Assembly (NCBI RefSeq): GCF_001667945.1
Contig: NZ_LZJK01000151.1
Location: forward strand, 1-64,000
Origin: Mycolicibacter sinensis
GTDB lineage: Bacteria; Actinomycetota; Actinomycetes; Mycobacteriales; Mycobacteriaceae
Direction: 5' to 3'
DNA: 64,000 nt
Position 1 is the stretch's first letter. Each line of letters begins with the position of its first letter. The notes below the pieces were generated by a model. The model had not been told where the DNA came from. It made no database searches and saw only the letters and a program-made list of their open reading frames with translations. Made by a program: the position numbers and the translations under genes. Shown one piece after another: positions 1 through 7,787 of the stretch.

Positions 1-526
1 GGTGGTACTCGTGGCCGTCCGGCAGGAAGAAGTCGAAGCGCCCTTGGCTCTGCGCCGACACGCCGGCGAGCACGCCGTTGATCAGATACGCCAGTGCGCC
101 GGCAGCGGCCAGCGGGGTGAACAGTCCGAGCACCAGCAGCAGCCCCGCGGCGATCTGCCCGCCGCCGGCGGCGTAGGTCAGGATGTCGGCGTGCTGGTAG
201 CCGGCGTCGGCGATCGAGGACTTGAATCCGGTCAGGCCTTGGCCGCCCCACCAGCCGAACAGCTGCCGCAGCCCGTGAGCCACGAGCAGCACGCCCAGGC
301 CCACGCGCAGGATCAGCAGGCCCAGATCCTGGGTTCCGCGCCGGTCCACCACCCGGAACGGCTCGTCGGCGTCGGCGCCGACCGAACCGGGCACCCGCCC
401 GGGCGCGCCCTGCGGTTCGGCGTACGGCAGCGGGTTGTAGTCACCGCCGAGGGGGCGGGAACCGGTCGGGTCGTAGGGCGGGATGGCAGCGGTCTCGAAA
501 TCACCGGTATAGGTCGGCGATGGCAT
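1..526 (-). CDS. doxX: DoxX-family membrane protein (3' end cut by window edge)
   Basis: The minus strand is open from an ATG at 526 to the left edge, so the C-terminus is missing. After about 55 proline- and glycine-rich residues there are hydrophobic helices containing LLILRVGLGVLLVAHGLRQL and a glycine/alanine-rich helix (AAGGGQIAAGLLLVLGLFTP), the usual layout of DoxX/DoxD four-helix membrane proteins. In M. tuberculosis the DoxX protein Rv3005c lies next to lppZ, as here, and is known to form a membrane oxidoreductase complex with SodA and the thiosulfate sulfurtransferase SseA that protects against oxidative stress. Whether that complex exists here is inference; neither partner gene is in the window. 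It is divergent from lppZ, with about 260 nt between the two starts. Confidence 0.85.
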   Translation of the reverse strand, partial: MPSPTYTGDFETAAIPPYDPTGSRPLGGDYNPLPYAEPQGAPGRVPGSVGADADEPFRVVDRRGTQDLGLLILRVGLGVLLVAHGLRQLFGWWGGQGLTGFKSSIADAGYQHADILTYAAGGGQIAAGLLLVLGLFTPLAAAGALAYLINGVLAGVSAQSQGRFDFFLPDGHEYH

Positions 527-788
527 GTCGTCCTCCGGATCCACCAGACGCGCCGACTTGGGACGTCCTTGTTCTGCCTCGGCGGCCTCACCCGGCCGAC
601 GCCAGTGTGAGCCCTCACCTTGACTCTTCACCCTGCAAGGGTAAGGGCAACCCCGGCGGGATTGGGGATTTGAACGGCTTCGTTAGCGAATCGATTCCGG
701 CGCGGTGCAACCCCGACGACGCCGCACCGTCGTCGTCCGGGGCGGGCATCGTGGCGAAACCGGACCCGGTGTCCGTAACCTGACGGGC

Positions 789-1910
789 ATGCGGATGCGC
801 GGGGCGATTCACCGGGTGCCTGTCGTGCTGTGCGCGGCCCTACTGGTCCTGACCGGTTGCGCGCACTTCGACGACGCTCAGTCACAGCCCTTCACCACCG
901 TGCCCCGCCGCGGGATGGCTCCCAGCACGACGCCCCCGCCGCCCCCGCCGCTGCCGGCCAACCCGTTCCCCAAACAATGCCCGGCCCCCGGGGTGATGCA
1001 GGGCTGCCTGGAGAGCACCAGCGGCCTGATCATGCACGCCGACAGCAAATCGGCGCTGGTCGCCGAGCGGACCACCGGCGCGGTGAAGGAGGTCTCGCTG
1101 ACCGCCGAACCCAAGGTGAAGACGGTCATCGGCGTCGACCCGTCCGGTGACGGCGGACTGATGGACATCGTGCTGTCGCCGACGTACGCCCAGGACCGGC
1201 TGATGTACGCCTACATCAGCACCCCCACCGACAACCGGGTGGTCCGGGTCGCCGACGGCGACGTGCCCAAGGACATCCTGACCGGAATTCCCAAGGGCGC
1301 GACCGGCAACACCGGCGCACTGATCTTCACCAGCCCCACCACGTTGGTGGTGCTGACCGGCGACGCAGGCAACCCGGCCGCGGCCGCTGATCCCGGTTCC
1401 ACGGCGGGCAAGGTGTTGCGTATCGAGCAACCGACGACGATCGGGCAGGCGCCGCCCACCACCGCGCTGAGCGGAATGGGTGCCGGCGGCGGGTTATGCG
1501 TCGATCGGGTCGACGGCTCGCTCTACGTCACCGACCGGACTCCGAGCGGCGATCGCCTGCAGCGCATCACCAAGGACTCCCGGGTATCGACGGTATGGAC
1601 CTGGCCGGACAAGCCCGGCGTCGCCGGCTGCGCCGCGATGGACGGAATCGTGCTGGTCAACCTGATCAACACCAAGCAGACCGTGGCCGTGCGGCTGGCC
1701 TCGGGTACCGGTTCGGTGACCAGCGAGCCCGAGGTGATGCGTCAGGACACCCACGGCCACGTCTGGGCCGTCAAGATGTCGCCGGACGGCAACGTCTGGG
1801 GGGCGACGGTGAACAAGACCGCCGGCGACGCGGAGAAACTCGACGACGTCGTGTTTCCCCTGTTCCCGTCCGGCGGCGGGTTCCCGCGCGCCAACGACGA
1901 CAAGGACTGA
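789..1910 (+). CDS. lppZ: LppZ, exported lipoprotein with a sugar-dehydrogenase-like beta-propeller
   Basis: A 373-residue product when started at the ATG at 789; the frame stays open upstream to 705, but only the 789 or 795 start puts the hydrophobic signal (VVLCAALLVLTGC) near the N-terminus. The lipobox LTGC predicts lipid attachment at the cysteine and anchoring outside the membrane. A proline-rich linker follows, then a propeller of the glucose/sorbosone dehydrogenase type (GVDPSGDGGLMDIVLSPTYA, later VVLTGDAGNPAA). Position next to doxX matches Rv3006 of M. tuberculosis, an immunogenic lipoprotein. No substrate can be assigned from the sequence. Confidence 0.9.
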   Translation: MRMRGAIHRVPVVLCAALLVLTGCAHFDDAQSQPFTTVPRRGMAPSTTPPPPPPLPANPFPKQCPAPGVMQGCLESTSGLIMHADSKSALVAERTTGAVKEVSLTAEPKVKTVIGVDPSGDGGLMDIVLSPTYAQDRLMYAYISTPTDNRVVRVADGDVPKDILTGIPKGATGNTGALIFTSPTTLVVLTGDAGNPAAAADPGSTAGKVLRIEQPTTIGQAPPTTALSGMGAGGGLCVDRVDGSLYVTDRTPSGDRLQRITKDSRVSTVWTWPDKPGVAGCAAMDGIVLVNLINTKQTVAVRLASGTGSVTSEPEVMRQDTHGHVWAVKMSPDGNVWGATVNKTAGDAEKLDDVVFPLFPSGGGFPRANDDKD

Positions 1911-2110
1911 TCCGGCCCGCATTGACCTGTGCGGCCATTAAGTTAACTTTGGGCAAACCTTTGCCAACCGCAGCGCGCGCCGGTCCGTCATCCCGGCCGA
2001 TGCCCCCGGGCCACCACCCGTAGCTCAGCGAAGTGACGCACTGCGCGCACCGACTAACTGGTCTTTTCCGCGTCTGATTCCACCGACGTGGACCACAGAC
2101 CGCCCCATTA

Positions 2111-2166
2111 TTTACGCGTGCGTAAAACAACGTCGCCGACTTGCTCTCCTAAGCTACTTTCAAGTA
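2111..2166. promoter_or_regulatory. Two operator-like palindromes in the 305-nt gap before the GjpA-like gene
   Basis: The gap 1911-2216 holds no gene. At 2111-2126 is TTTACGCGTGCGTAAA, with perfect 7-bp arms and a GT centre. At 2155-2166 is TACTT-TC-AAGTA. A weaker GGCAAA-CC-TTTGCC repeat at 1952-1965 follows lppZ and may be part of its 3' end. The first two palindromes lie 50-105 nt upstream of the ATG at 2217 and have the size of TetR-type operators. No regulator is adjacent, so the binding protein is unknown. Confidence 0.4.
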
Positions 2167-2216
2167 ACGTTTCGCCGACTGTGCGACCGGTCACAGCAAC
2201 TGTAATGAGGAGCCCC

Positions 2217-3266
2217 ATGCAAAACGTTGTTCGCTCACCGTGGATCGTCGCCGGCGCGGCGCTCGTCGGCGCCGGCGCCATTGCGGCCACCCCCGTCGCC
2301 GCACCGCTTGCCGCCGTGTCCGCCGGGCAGGCACCCACGGTCGCGCTGACCGCCGACTTCGACCCGTTCGGCGCGTGGCAGGACGTCTTCGACACCGCCA
2401 AGACCAACGCCACCGCGCTGTGGGACCACATGTCGGAGACCCCGATGGTGGCGGGACAGCAGTTGATCTACGACCTGATGCACGGCGTGTCGATCGACCC
2501 GCAGGCCGTCATCGATGCCGTCGTGCAGCCGAGCATGCAAACCGACCTGACGATCTCACCGCTGCTGCTGAGCAACGACGCGCTGCAGGCCCTGATCACG
2601 CTGGTGATGCCGCAGTACATGCCCGAGGACTTCCCGCTCACCACCGATGAGCTCACGCCGATTCTCTCCTTCCTCGCCTCACCGCTCAGCGGGGTGCTGA
2701 TCGGCGCGCTCGGCCCGTCCATCAGCCCGCTGGTGGCGCTGGGCAACAGCGTCAGTGAGATCAGCACCGCACTGTCCGGCGACAACCCGGACTGGACCGC
2801 GGCGCTGCAGGAGATGGCCAACATCCCTGCCAACATGGTCGGCGGGCTGCTCAACGGGGCCACCCTCAACCTGGACGCGCTGCTGCCGAGCCTGACCGAG
2901 GCCGGCCTGCTGCCCGCGGACCTGGACGTCACCGCGCTCAGCTACACCTTCGGCGGGCTGCTGTCGCCCGGCCTGACCGGGACCGACGTCGAGGGCTTCA
3001 TCAAGGAGATCTCCGACGGCAGCTCCCCCGGCATCGGCGGCTCGATCATCAACGGCTTGGGACTCACCACCGGCCTCATGGGCTTCCCGCTCGAGGTTGA
3101 GGGCCAAGGCGTCGGGCTGCTGGGCGCGTGGCAAAGCCTGCAGGAGATCATCGCCATGGCGCTCGGCTGGGACGGCGTGGGCGATCCGCTCGACGACGTT
3201 GCTGCCGGCGGCAGCGCCGCGGGCGCCGACCTGCTCGCCGACCTGGCGAGTTCGTTCGGCCTGTAG
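2217..3266 (+). CDS. Secreted GjpA-family (outer-membrane-porin-like) protein
   Basis: The ATG at 2217 has GAGGAG just upstream; an in-frame extension to 2088 runs through the palindromes and is unlikely. The 349-residue product starts with a signal-like module (RSPWIVAGAALVGAGAIAAT, then VALTADFDP). The mature part has acidic, leucine-rich helical stretches without charged transmembrane blocks, including NIPANMVGGLLNGATLNLD. I recall such motifs from mycobacterial proteins annotated as outer membrane porin GjpA; that link is from memory, and porin activity is unproven. The N-terminal module closely resembles those of the five phosphatases at 46.8-52.7 kb. It is monocistronic, followed after 14 nt by a strong hairpin. 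Confidence 0.65.
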   Translation: MQNVVRSPWIVAGAALVGAGAIAATPVAAPLAAVSAGQAPTVALTADFDPFGAWQDVFDTAKTNATALWDHMSETPMVAGQQLIYDLMHGVSIDPQAVIDAVVQPSMQTDLTISPLLLSNDALQALITLVMPQYMPEDFPLTTDELTPILSFLASPLSGVLIGALGPSISPLVALGNSVSEISTALSGDNPDWTAALQEMANIPANMVGGLLNGATLNLDALLPSLTEAGLLPADLDVTALSYTFGGLLSPGLTGTDVEGFIKEISDGSSPGIGGSIINGLGLTTGLMGFPLEVEGQGVGLLGAWQSLQEIIAMALGWDGVGDPLDDVAAGGSAAGADLLADLASSFGL

Positions 3267-3280
3267 ACCGGTCGATCATC

Positions 3281-3318
3281 ACGAAAGTGGCCCCCTTCAC
3301 GAAGGGGGCCACTTTCGT
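3281..3318 (+). terminator. Perfect 18-bp hairpin, terminator of the GjpA-like gene
   Basis: Arms 3281-3298 and 3301-3318 are exact reverse complements (ACGAAAGTGGCCCCCTTC on the left), with AC between them. The hairpin starts 15 nt after the stop codon at 3266. There is no T tract on either side, which fits the T-less intrinsic terminators described for mycobacteria. Being symmetrical, it would also form in transcripts from the other strand. Confidence 0.85.
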
Positions 3319-3462
3319 CGTCGTCGCCACCGCCGCAGCGGTTCTCACAGAAGCTTTACCGACTCCGCCCGACGGCCTTAAATATCCGGCTTACTTTGGA
3401 ACCCGGGTCAAGGTCACCACCGCGGCACACCGAGACCGTCTAGCGAAAAGGAAGACGACACG

Positions 3463-3540
3463 ATGTTGATCGACGTTCGGTGGCTGCAGTTCATCTTCGA
3501 CCACAGGGGCCGGACCCGAAGCGGCGCCGCCGCCGGCTGA
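3463..3540 (+). CDS. Candidate 25-residue small protein or leader peptide
   Basis: An ATG at 3463 is preceded by AAAAGGAAG with about 9 nt spacing and opens a 25-codon frame (begins MLIDVRWLQFIFDHRG, ends in TGA at 3540). It stands alone between the hairpin at 3281-3318 and gatB, which converges on it 11 nt downstream. Upstream sequence from about 3340 is A+T richer than its surroundings, as expected of a promoter. It is too short for codon statistics, and I recognise no family. There is no downstream plus-strand gene for it to act on as a leader. Confidence 0.3.
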   Translation: MLIDVRWLQFIFDHRGRTRSGAAAG

Positions 3541-3551
3541 GGCAGCCGGAG

Positions 3552-5054
3552 CTACCCGCAGGCTTCCAGCACCAGTTCACGCACCCGGGCGGCATCCGCC
3601 TGGCCCTTGGTGGCTTTCATCACCGCACCGACGATCGCACCGGCGGCCTGCACCTTGCCACCCCGAATCTTCTCGGCCACATCGGGGTTGGCGGCCAGCG
3701 CCTCGTCGATCGCCGCCTGGATCACCGAGTCGTCGCGCACCACCGCCAGGCCACGATCGGTCATCACCTGGGTCGGCTCCCCCTCTCCGGCGAGCACGCC
3801 TTCGACAACCTGGCGGGCCAGCTTGTTGGACAGCTTGCCCGAATCCACCAGCGACACCACCTCGGCGACCTGCTTCGGGGTGATGCCCAAGGCGTCGAGT
3901 TCAACCCCGGCCTCATTCGCCTTCTGCACCAGGAAGTTTCCCCACCAGGCCCGGGCTGCTTCGCTGGACGCCCCGGCCGCCACGGTGGCCGCCACCAACT
4001 CGACCGCACCGGCATTGACCAGGTCGCGCATCACCTCGTCGGAGACGCCCCACTCGTCTTGAATCTTCTTGCGGGCCAACCACGGCAGCTCGCCAATGGT
4101 CTCCCGCAACTGCGCGACCAGCTCCGCGCTCGGCGCCACCGGCTCCAGGTCCGGTTCTGGGAAGTAACGGTAGTCCTCGGCGGTCTCCTTGGCCCGGCCC
4201 GGGCTGGTGTAGCCGGCCTCGTGGAAGTGCCTGGTCTCCTGGATGACCGTTCCGCCTCCGGTCAGCACCGCGGCCTGGCGCCGCATCTCGTAGCTGACCG
4301 CCACCTCGACGCTTTTGAGCGAGTTGACGTTCTTCGTCTCGGTACGGGTGCCGAATTCCGTTGTACCAGTAGGCATCAGCGATACATTGGCGTCACAGCG
4401 CATGGACCCCTGATCCATGCGCACATCGGAGACATTCAGGGAGCGCAGCAGATCCCGCAACGCGGTCACATATGCCCGGGCGATCTGTGGGGCACGCTCA
4501 CCGGCCCCGGTGATCGGCTTGGTGACGATCTCGATCAGCGGCACCCCGGCCCGGTTGTAGTCCACCAGGGATTCACTGGCGCCCTCGATGCGGCCGGTGT
4601 CGCTGCCCACGTGGGTGAGCTTGCCGGTGTCCTCCTCCATGTGGGCGCGTTCGATGTCCACCCGCCAGACCGACCCGTCCTCCAGCGGCACGTCCAGGTG
4701 GCCGTTGAAGGCGATCGGCTCGTCGTACTGGGAGATCTGATAGTTCTTCGGCTGGTCGGGATAGAAGTAGTTCTTACGGGCGAACCGGCACCAGGACGCG
4801 ATCTCGCAGTTCAGCGCCAGCCCGATCCGGATCGCCGATTCGACGGCCGCGGCGTTGAGCACCGGCAGCGAACCGGGCAGGCCGAGGCAGACCGGGCACA
4901 CCTGGGTGTTGGGTTCGGCGCCGAACGCGGTCGAGCAGCCGCAGAACATCTTGGTGGCCGTGGACAGCTCGACATGCACTTCCAGGCCCAGCACCGGGTC
5001 GAAGCGGGCGACGACGTCGTCGTAGTCGAGCAGTTCGGCGACAGCAGCGGTCAT
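3552..5054 (-). CDS. gatB: Aspartyl/glutamyl-tRNA amidotransferase subunit B
   Basis: GatB binds mischarged Glu-tRNA(Gln) or Asp-tRNA(Asn) and, with GatA and GatC, converts it to the amide form; most actinobacteria lack GlnRS and need this route. The 500-residue product has the family hallmarks: DPVLGLEVHVEL near residue 20, the zinc-site cysteine pairs MFCGCSTAF and CPVCLGLPGSLPVLN, and the YFYPDQPKNYQISQYDEPI block near 95. A C-terminal YqeY-like tail ends ELVLEACG. Start is the ATG at 5054 with no clear Shine-Dalgarno. It is separated from gatA/gatC by tenA, two small genes and pfkA; in M. tuberculosis it directly precedes pfkA. Confidence 0.97.
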   Translation of the reverse strand: MTAAVAELLDYDDVVARFDPVLGLEVHVELSTATKMFCGCSTAFGAEPNTQVCPVCLGLPGSLPVLNAAAVESAIRIGLALNCEIASWCRFARKNYFYPDQPKNYQISQYDEPIAFNGHLDVPLEDGSVWRVDIERAHMEEDTGKLTHVGSDTGRIEGASESLVDYNRAGVPLIEIVTKPITGAGERAPQIARAYVTALRDLLRSLNVSDVRMDQGSMRCDANVSLMPTGTTEFGTRTETKNVNSLKSVEVAVSYEMRRQAAVLTGGGTVIQETRHFHEAGYTSPGRAKETAEDYRYFPEPDLEPVAPSAELVAQLRETIGELPWLARKKIQDEWGVSDEVMRDLVNAGAVELVAATVAAGASSEAARAWWGNFLVQKANEAGVELDALGITPKQVAEVVSLVDSGKLSNKLARQVVEGVLAGEGEPTQVMTDRGLAVVRDDSVIQAAIDEALAANPDVAEKIRGGKVQAAGAIVGAVMKATKGQADAARVRELVLEACG

Positions 5055-5078
5055 GGAAGGAAAGTCTAGGTGACCCGA

Positions 5079-5747
5079 TCACACCGGCCAGTCCTCCATC
5101 CGGTAGGCGGCGTCGAAGAACATCCACTCATAGCGTGCGGCGGTGTGGACATGCCGGCGCATCAGGTCCCACTCGGCCGATGACGCCTGCGCGCCAATCC
5201 GGTCGGTGACCGCCAGCACCGCATCAACCACCGCCTGGTAGTCGGGGCCCGCGTAGGTGTCGATCCAGCGCTGGAACAGCGGCTCCGGCGAGCCGTGGCG
5301 CTGCAGATGTTCGCCGACCCGGGCGTAAAGCCAATAGCAGGGCAGCACCGCGGCGACGGCTTCGGCGTAGGAGCCGGATCCGGTGACGGCCAACAGGTAG
5401 CTGGCATAGGCCTGCGTGGCCGGGGCGACCGGCACGGCCGCGGCCACCCCGGCGTCCAGGCCCAGGTCGGAGAGCAGCCCGGCGTGCAGTTCGGCCTCGG
5501 CGGCGATCGCTACCCCGGCGTGCTCGACGAACATCGTCAACTCCGCCTCGACCGGCGCCTTGGCCGCACAACCGGCCAGCGCCCGCGCGTAGGCGCGCAA
5601 GTAGTGCGCGTCTTGGGCGATGTAGTAGCGAAATCGGTCGTGGCCCAACGACCCGTCGGTCAGCCCGGTGATGAAGGGGTGATCGCAGATCCGCTGGTAG
5701 ATCTCGGCGATATCGGCCCACAACAGCGCGCGCGTCCGCTCAGCCAT
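5079..5747 (-). CDS. tenA: TenA-family aminopyrimidine aminohydrolase (thiamin salvage)
   Basis: 222 residues, normal for TenA. Visible active-site residues match the family: D46 and Y49 in YYIAQDAHYL, C137 and Y141 in CYWLYARVGEHL, and E207 in YEWMFFDAAY. TenA hydrolyses aminopyrimidine breakdown products of thiamin, letting the pyrimidine moiety be reused. It lies 24 nt upstream of gatB on the same strand, so the two may be cotranscribed. I do not recall TenA at this position in M. tuberculosis, so it looks like a lineage-specific insertion between gatB and pfkA. Confidence 0.9.
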   Translation of the reverse strand: MAERTRALLWADIAEIYQRICDHPFITGLTDGSLGHDRFRYYIAQDAHYLRAYARALAGCAAKAPVEAELTMFVEHAGVAIAAEAELHAGLLSDLGLDAGVAAAVPVAPATQAYASYLLAVTGSGSYAEAVAAVLPCYWLYARVGEHLQRHGSPEPLFQRWIDTYAGPDYQAVVDAVLAVTDRIGAQASSAEWDLMRRHVHTAARYEWMFFDAAYRMEDWPV

Positions 5748-5784
5748 ACCTCACGCTAAGTGATGCCGCCCTAGACTGACGCCC

Positions 5785-6171
5785 ATGCCCGACCGCAACG
5801 TACTGGGCGGCCCTTTGCAGCCGTGCGGCACCGACCCCGTCACCGGCTTCTACCGCGACGGCTGCTGTTCGTCCGGGCCGGAGGACGTCGGCCTGCACAC
5901 CATTTGCGCCGTGGTCACGGCCGAGTTCCTCGAGCACCAGCGCTCGATCGGCAATGACCTGTCCACGCCGATGCCGGCCTATCGGTTCCCGGGCTTGGTG
6001 CCCGGTGATCGCTGGTGTGTCACCGCGCTGAATTGGCTGCGGGCGCACCGCGATGGGCGGGCGGCTCCGGTGGTACTGGCCGCCACCCATGAACGCACCC
6101 TCGACGTGGTTGCGCTGGATGTATTGCGCGCGTACGCCGTTGACGTACCGGACGACCCGGGCGATTTATAG
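5785..6171 (+). CDS. DUF2237 family protein
   Basis: 128 residues beginning MPDRNVLGGPLQPCGTDP, with the conserved cysteines of the family in GFYRDGCCSSGPEDVGLHTI and a C-terminal block around PGDRWCVTALNWLRA. This matches DUF2237, a small bacterial family of unknown function. The paired cysteines suggest metal or redox chemistry, which is inference only. Divergent from tenA (37 nt between starts) and convergent with the DUF732 gene 8 nt downstream. Confidence 0.8.
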   Translation: MPDRNVLGGPLQPCGTDPVTGFYRDGCCSSGPEDVGLHTICAVVTAEFLEHQRSIGNDLSTPMPAYRFPGLVPGDRWCVTALNWLRAHRDGRAAPVVLAATHERTLDVVALDVLRAYAVDVPDDPGDL

Positions 6172-6179
6172 GCGGAGCG

Positions 6180-6542
6180 CTACTTGCCCAAAATGGCACC
6201 GGCGCCGAGGCCGATGCCACCGTTCTGCTGCTGCTGGCGGTGATGGACGTACCAGATGAATTCCTCGACCAGCTCGCCGTATTGAGGGCAATCGGCCATC
6301 ACGGACCCGGCTAGCAATTGACCGGTTTGATCCTGGGGCAACCCGCTGGTCTCCAGAATGTGGTTGACCGCGTGTTTGACTCCGGCCAGATTCGGCTGGT
6401 CGGTCATGAACGCGCAGACTTCCCCGCCGTGATCGTCGACATATCCGCTGATGGCGTCACCGCTGGCGTGGGCCGGCCCGGCGAGGACAAGCCCGCCCGG
6501 CAAGGCGCACAGCGCTGCGGCCAGCCGCGATAGCTTTCCCAT
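6180..6542 (-). CDS. Secreted DUF732 protein
   Basis: The ATG at 6542 gives 120 residues with a Sec signal (LSRLAAALCALPGGLVLAGPAHA). Two cysteines in the mature part (GGEVCAFM and MADCPQYG) probably form a disulfide. The helical segment DQPNLAGVKHAVNHILETSG is typical of DUF732, a mycobacterial family of small exported proteins of unknown function. The tail is glutamine- and glycine-rich (HRQQQQNGGIGLGAGAILGK). The ribosome-binding site is a run of nine G (minus strand) at 6549-6557, six bases before the start; a frame open to 6683 has no better start. Confidence 0.8.
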   Translation of the reverse strand: MGKLSRLAAALCALPGGLVLAGPAHASGDAISGYVDDHGGEVCAFMTDQPNLAGVKHAVNHILETSGLPQDQTGQLLAGSVMADCPQYGELVEEFIWYVHHRQQQQNGGIGLGAGAILGK

Positions 6543-6654
6543 GGCGCGCCCCCCCCCAACCGTTGTCCGCCCGGCAAGCGAACCCCAGCCCGCCGAACGG
6601 TCTTTGACCATTGTGTGACTATTGCCTGAACTTGGCATGCACAAACGGGGAGGA

Positions 6655-7686
6655 CTATCCGAAGAACGCCGCCGCATCGTCATAGCGGCTCTGCGGGACC
6701 ACCTTGAGTTGGCGCACCGCGTCGGCCAGCGCCACCCTGCCGATCTCCTGGCCGCGCAGCGCCACCATCATCCCGTACTCCCCGGCGTGGGCGGCGTCGG
6801 CGGCGTTGACCCCGAACCGGGTGGCCAGCACCCGGTCGTAGGCGGTGGGCGTGCCGCCCCGCTGCACGTGGCCCAGCACGGTGGTGCGCACTTCTTTCTT
6901 GACACGTTGCTCGATCTCGACGGCCAACTGGGCGGCGACCCCGGTGAACCGTTCGTGGCCGAACTCGTCGATCCCGCCGGCCCGCAGCTCCATCGACCCG
7001 GCAGCGGGTTTGGCGCCTTCGGCCACGACACAGATGAAGTGCGACGAGCCGTGCTGAAAGCGCTGCTTGACCAGCCGGCACACCTCTTCGACGTCGAAGG
7101 GTTGCTCGGGGATCAGCGTCATGTGCGCACCGGAGGCCAGCCCGGCGTTCAGTGCGATCCACCCGGCGTGGCGGCCCATCACCTCGACCAGCATCACCCG
7201 CTGGTGGGATTCGGCGGTGGAGTGCAGCCGGTCGATGGCCTCGGTGGCGATCTGCAGGGCGGTGTCGTGGCCGAAAGTGACGTCGGTGCAATCGATGTCG
7301 TTGTCGATGGTCTTGGGCACCCCGACCACCGGCACGTTCTCCTGCGACAGCCAGTGCGCCGCGGTCAGCGTGCCCTCCCCGCCGATCGGGATGAGCACGT
7401 CGATGCCGTTGTCATCGAGGGTCGCTTTGACCTGGTCCAGCCCGGCGCGCAGCTTGTCGGGGTTGACCCGGGCGGTGCCGAGCATGGTGCCGCCCTTGGC
7501 CAGCAGCCGGTCGTTGCGGTCGTCGTTGGCCAGCTGGATACGCCGGTTCTCCAGCAGGCCGCGCCAGCCGTCCTGAAATCCCACCACCGTCGAGCCGTAG
7601 CGCGAATCGCAGGTGCGCACCACGGCCCTGATCACCGCGTTCAGCCCGGGACAGTCACCGCCACCGGTGAGGACTCCGATCCGCAT
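6655..7686 (-). CDS. pfkA: ATP-dependent 6-phosphofructokinase
   Basis: The ATG at 7686 gives 343 residues, the family length; the frame is open to 7968 but that extension is not PfkA-like. PfkA phosphorylates fructose 6-phosphate to the 1,6-bisphosphate in glycolysis. Motifs are GVLTGGGDCPGLNAVIR at the N-terminus, GGEGT near residue 105 (glycine rather than aspartate at the fourth place, as in ATP- rather than pyrophosphate-dependent enzymes), PKTIDNDIDCTDVTFGHDTA with the catalytic aspartate, and MGRHAGWIAL. Located 101 nt downstream of gatA on the same strand, as in M. tuberculosis (Rv3010c). Confidence 0.96.
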   Translation of the reverse strand: MRIGVLTGGGDCPGLNAVIRAVVRTCDSRYGSTVVGFQDGWRGLLENRRIQLANDDRNDRLLAKGGTMLGTARVNPDKLRAGLDQVKATLDDNGIDVLIPIGGEGTLTAAHWLSQENVPVVGVPKTIDNDIDCTDVTFGHDTALQIATEAIDRLHSTAESHQRVMLVEVMGRHAGWIALNAGLASGAHMTLIPEQPFDVEEVCRLVKQRFQHGSSHFICVVAEGAKPAAGSMELRAGGIDEFGHERFTGVAAQLAVEIEQRVKKEVRTTVLGHVQRGGTPTAYDRVLATRFGVNAADAAHAGEYGMMVALRGQEIGRVALADAVRQLKVVPQSRYDDAAAFFG

Positions 7687-7787
7687 GAGATCCATCTTGC
7701 CGACGCAACGGGCCCGATTGTGCGGATTCATCCGTGCTCCTCGGCGCGTCGCGTATAAAACCGCACGCTGAGCGGGCTGGGGTGCGG

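Noticed and set aside
3480..5069. A 529-codon plus-strand open frame across gatB
   Set aside because: It is antisense to gatB, rich in H, G, R and Q, with no family motifs; a codon-bias shadow typical of high-GC DNA.
6622..7758. Long plus-strand frame antisense to pfkA
   Set aside because: Same shadow pattern; pfkA on the minus strand carries all family motifs.
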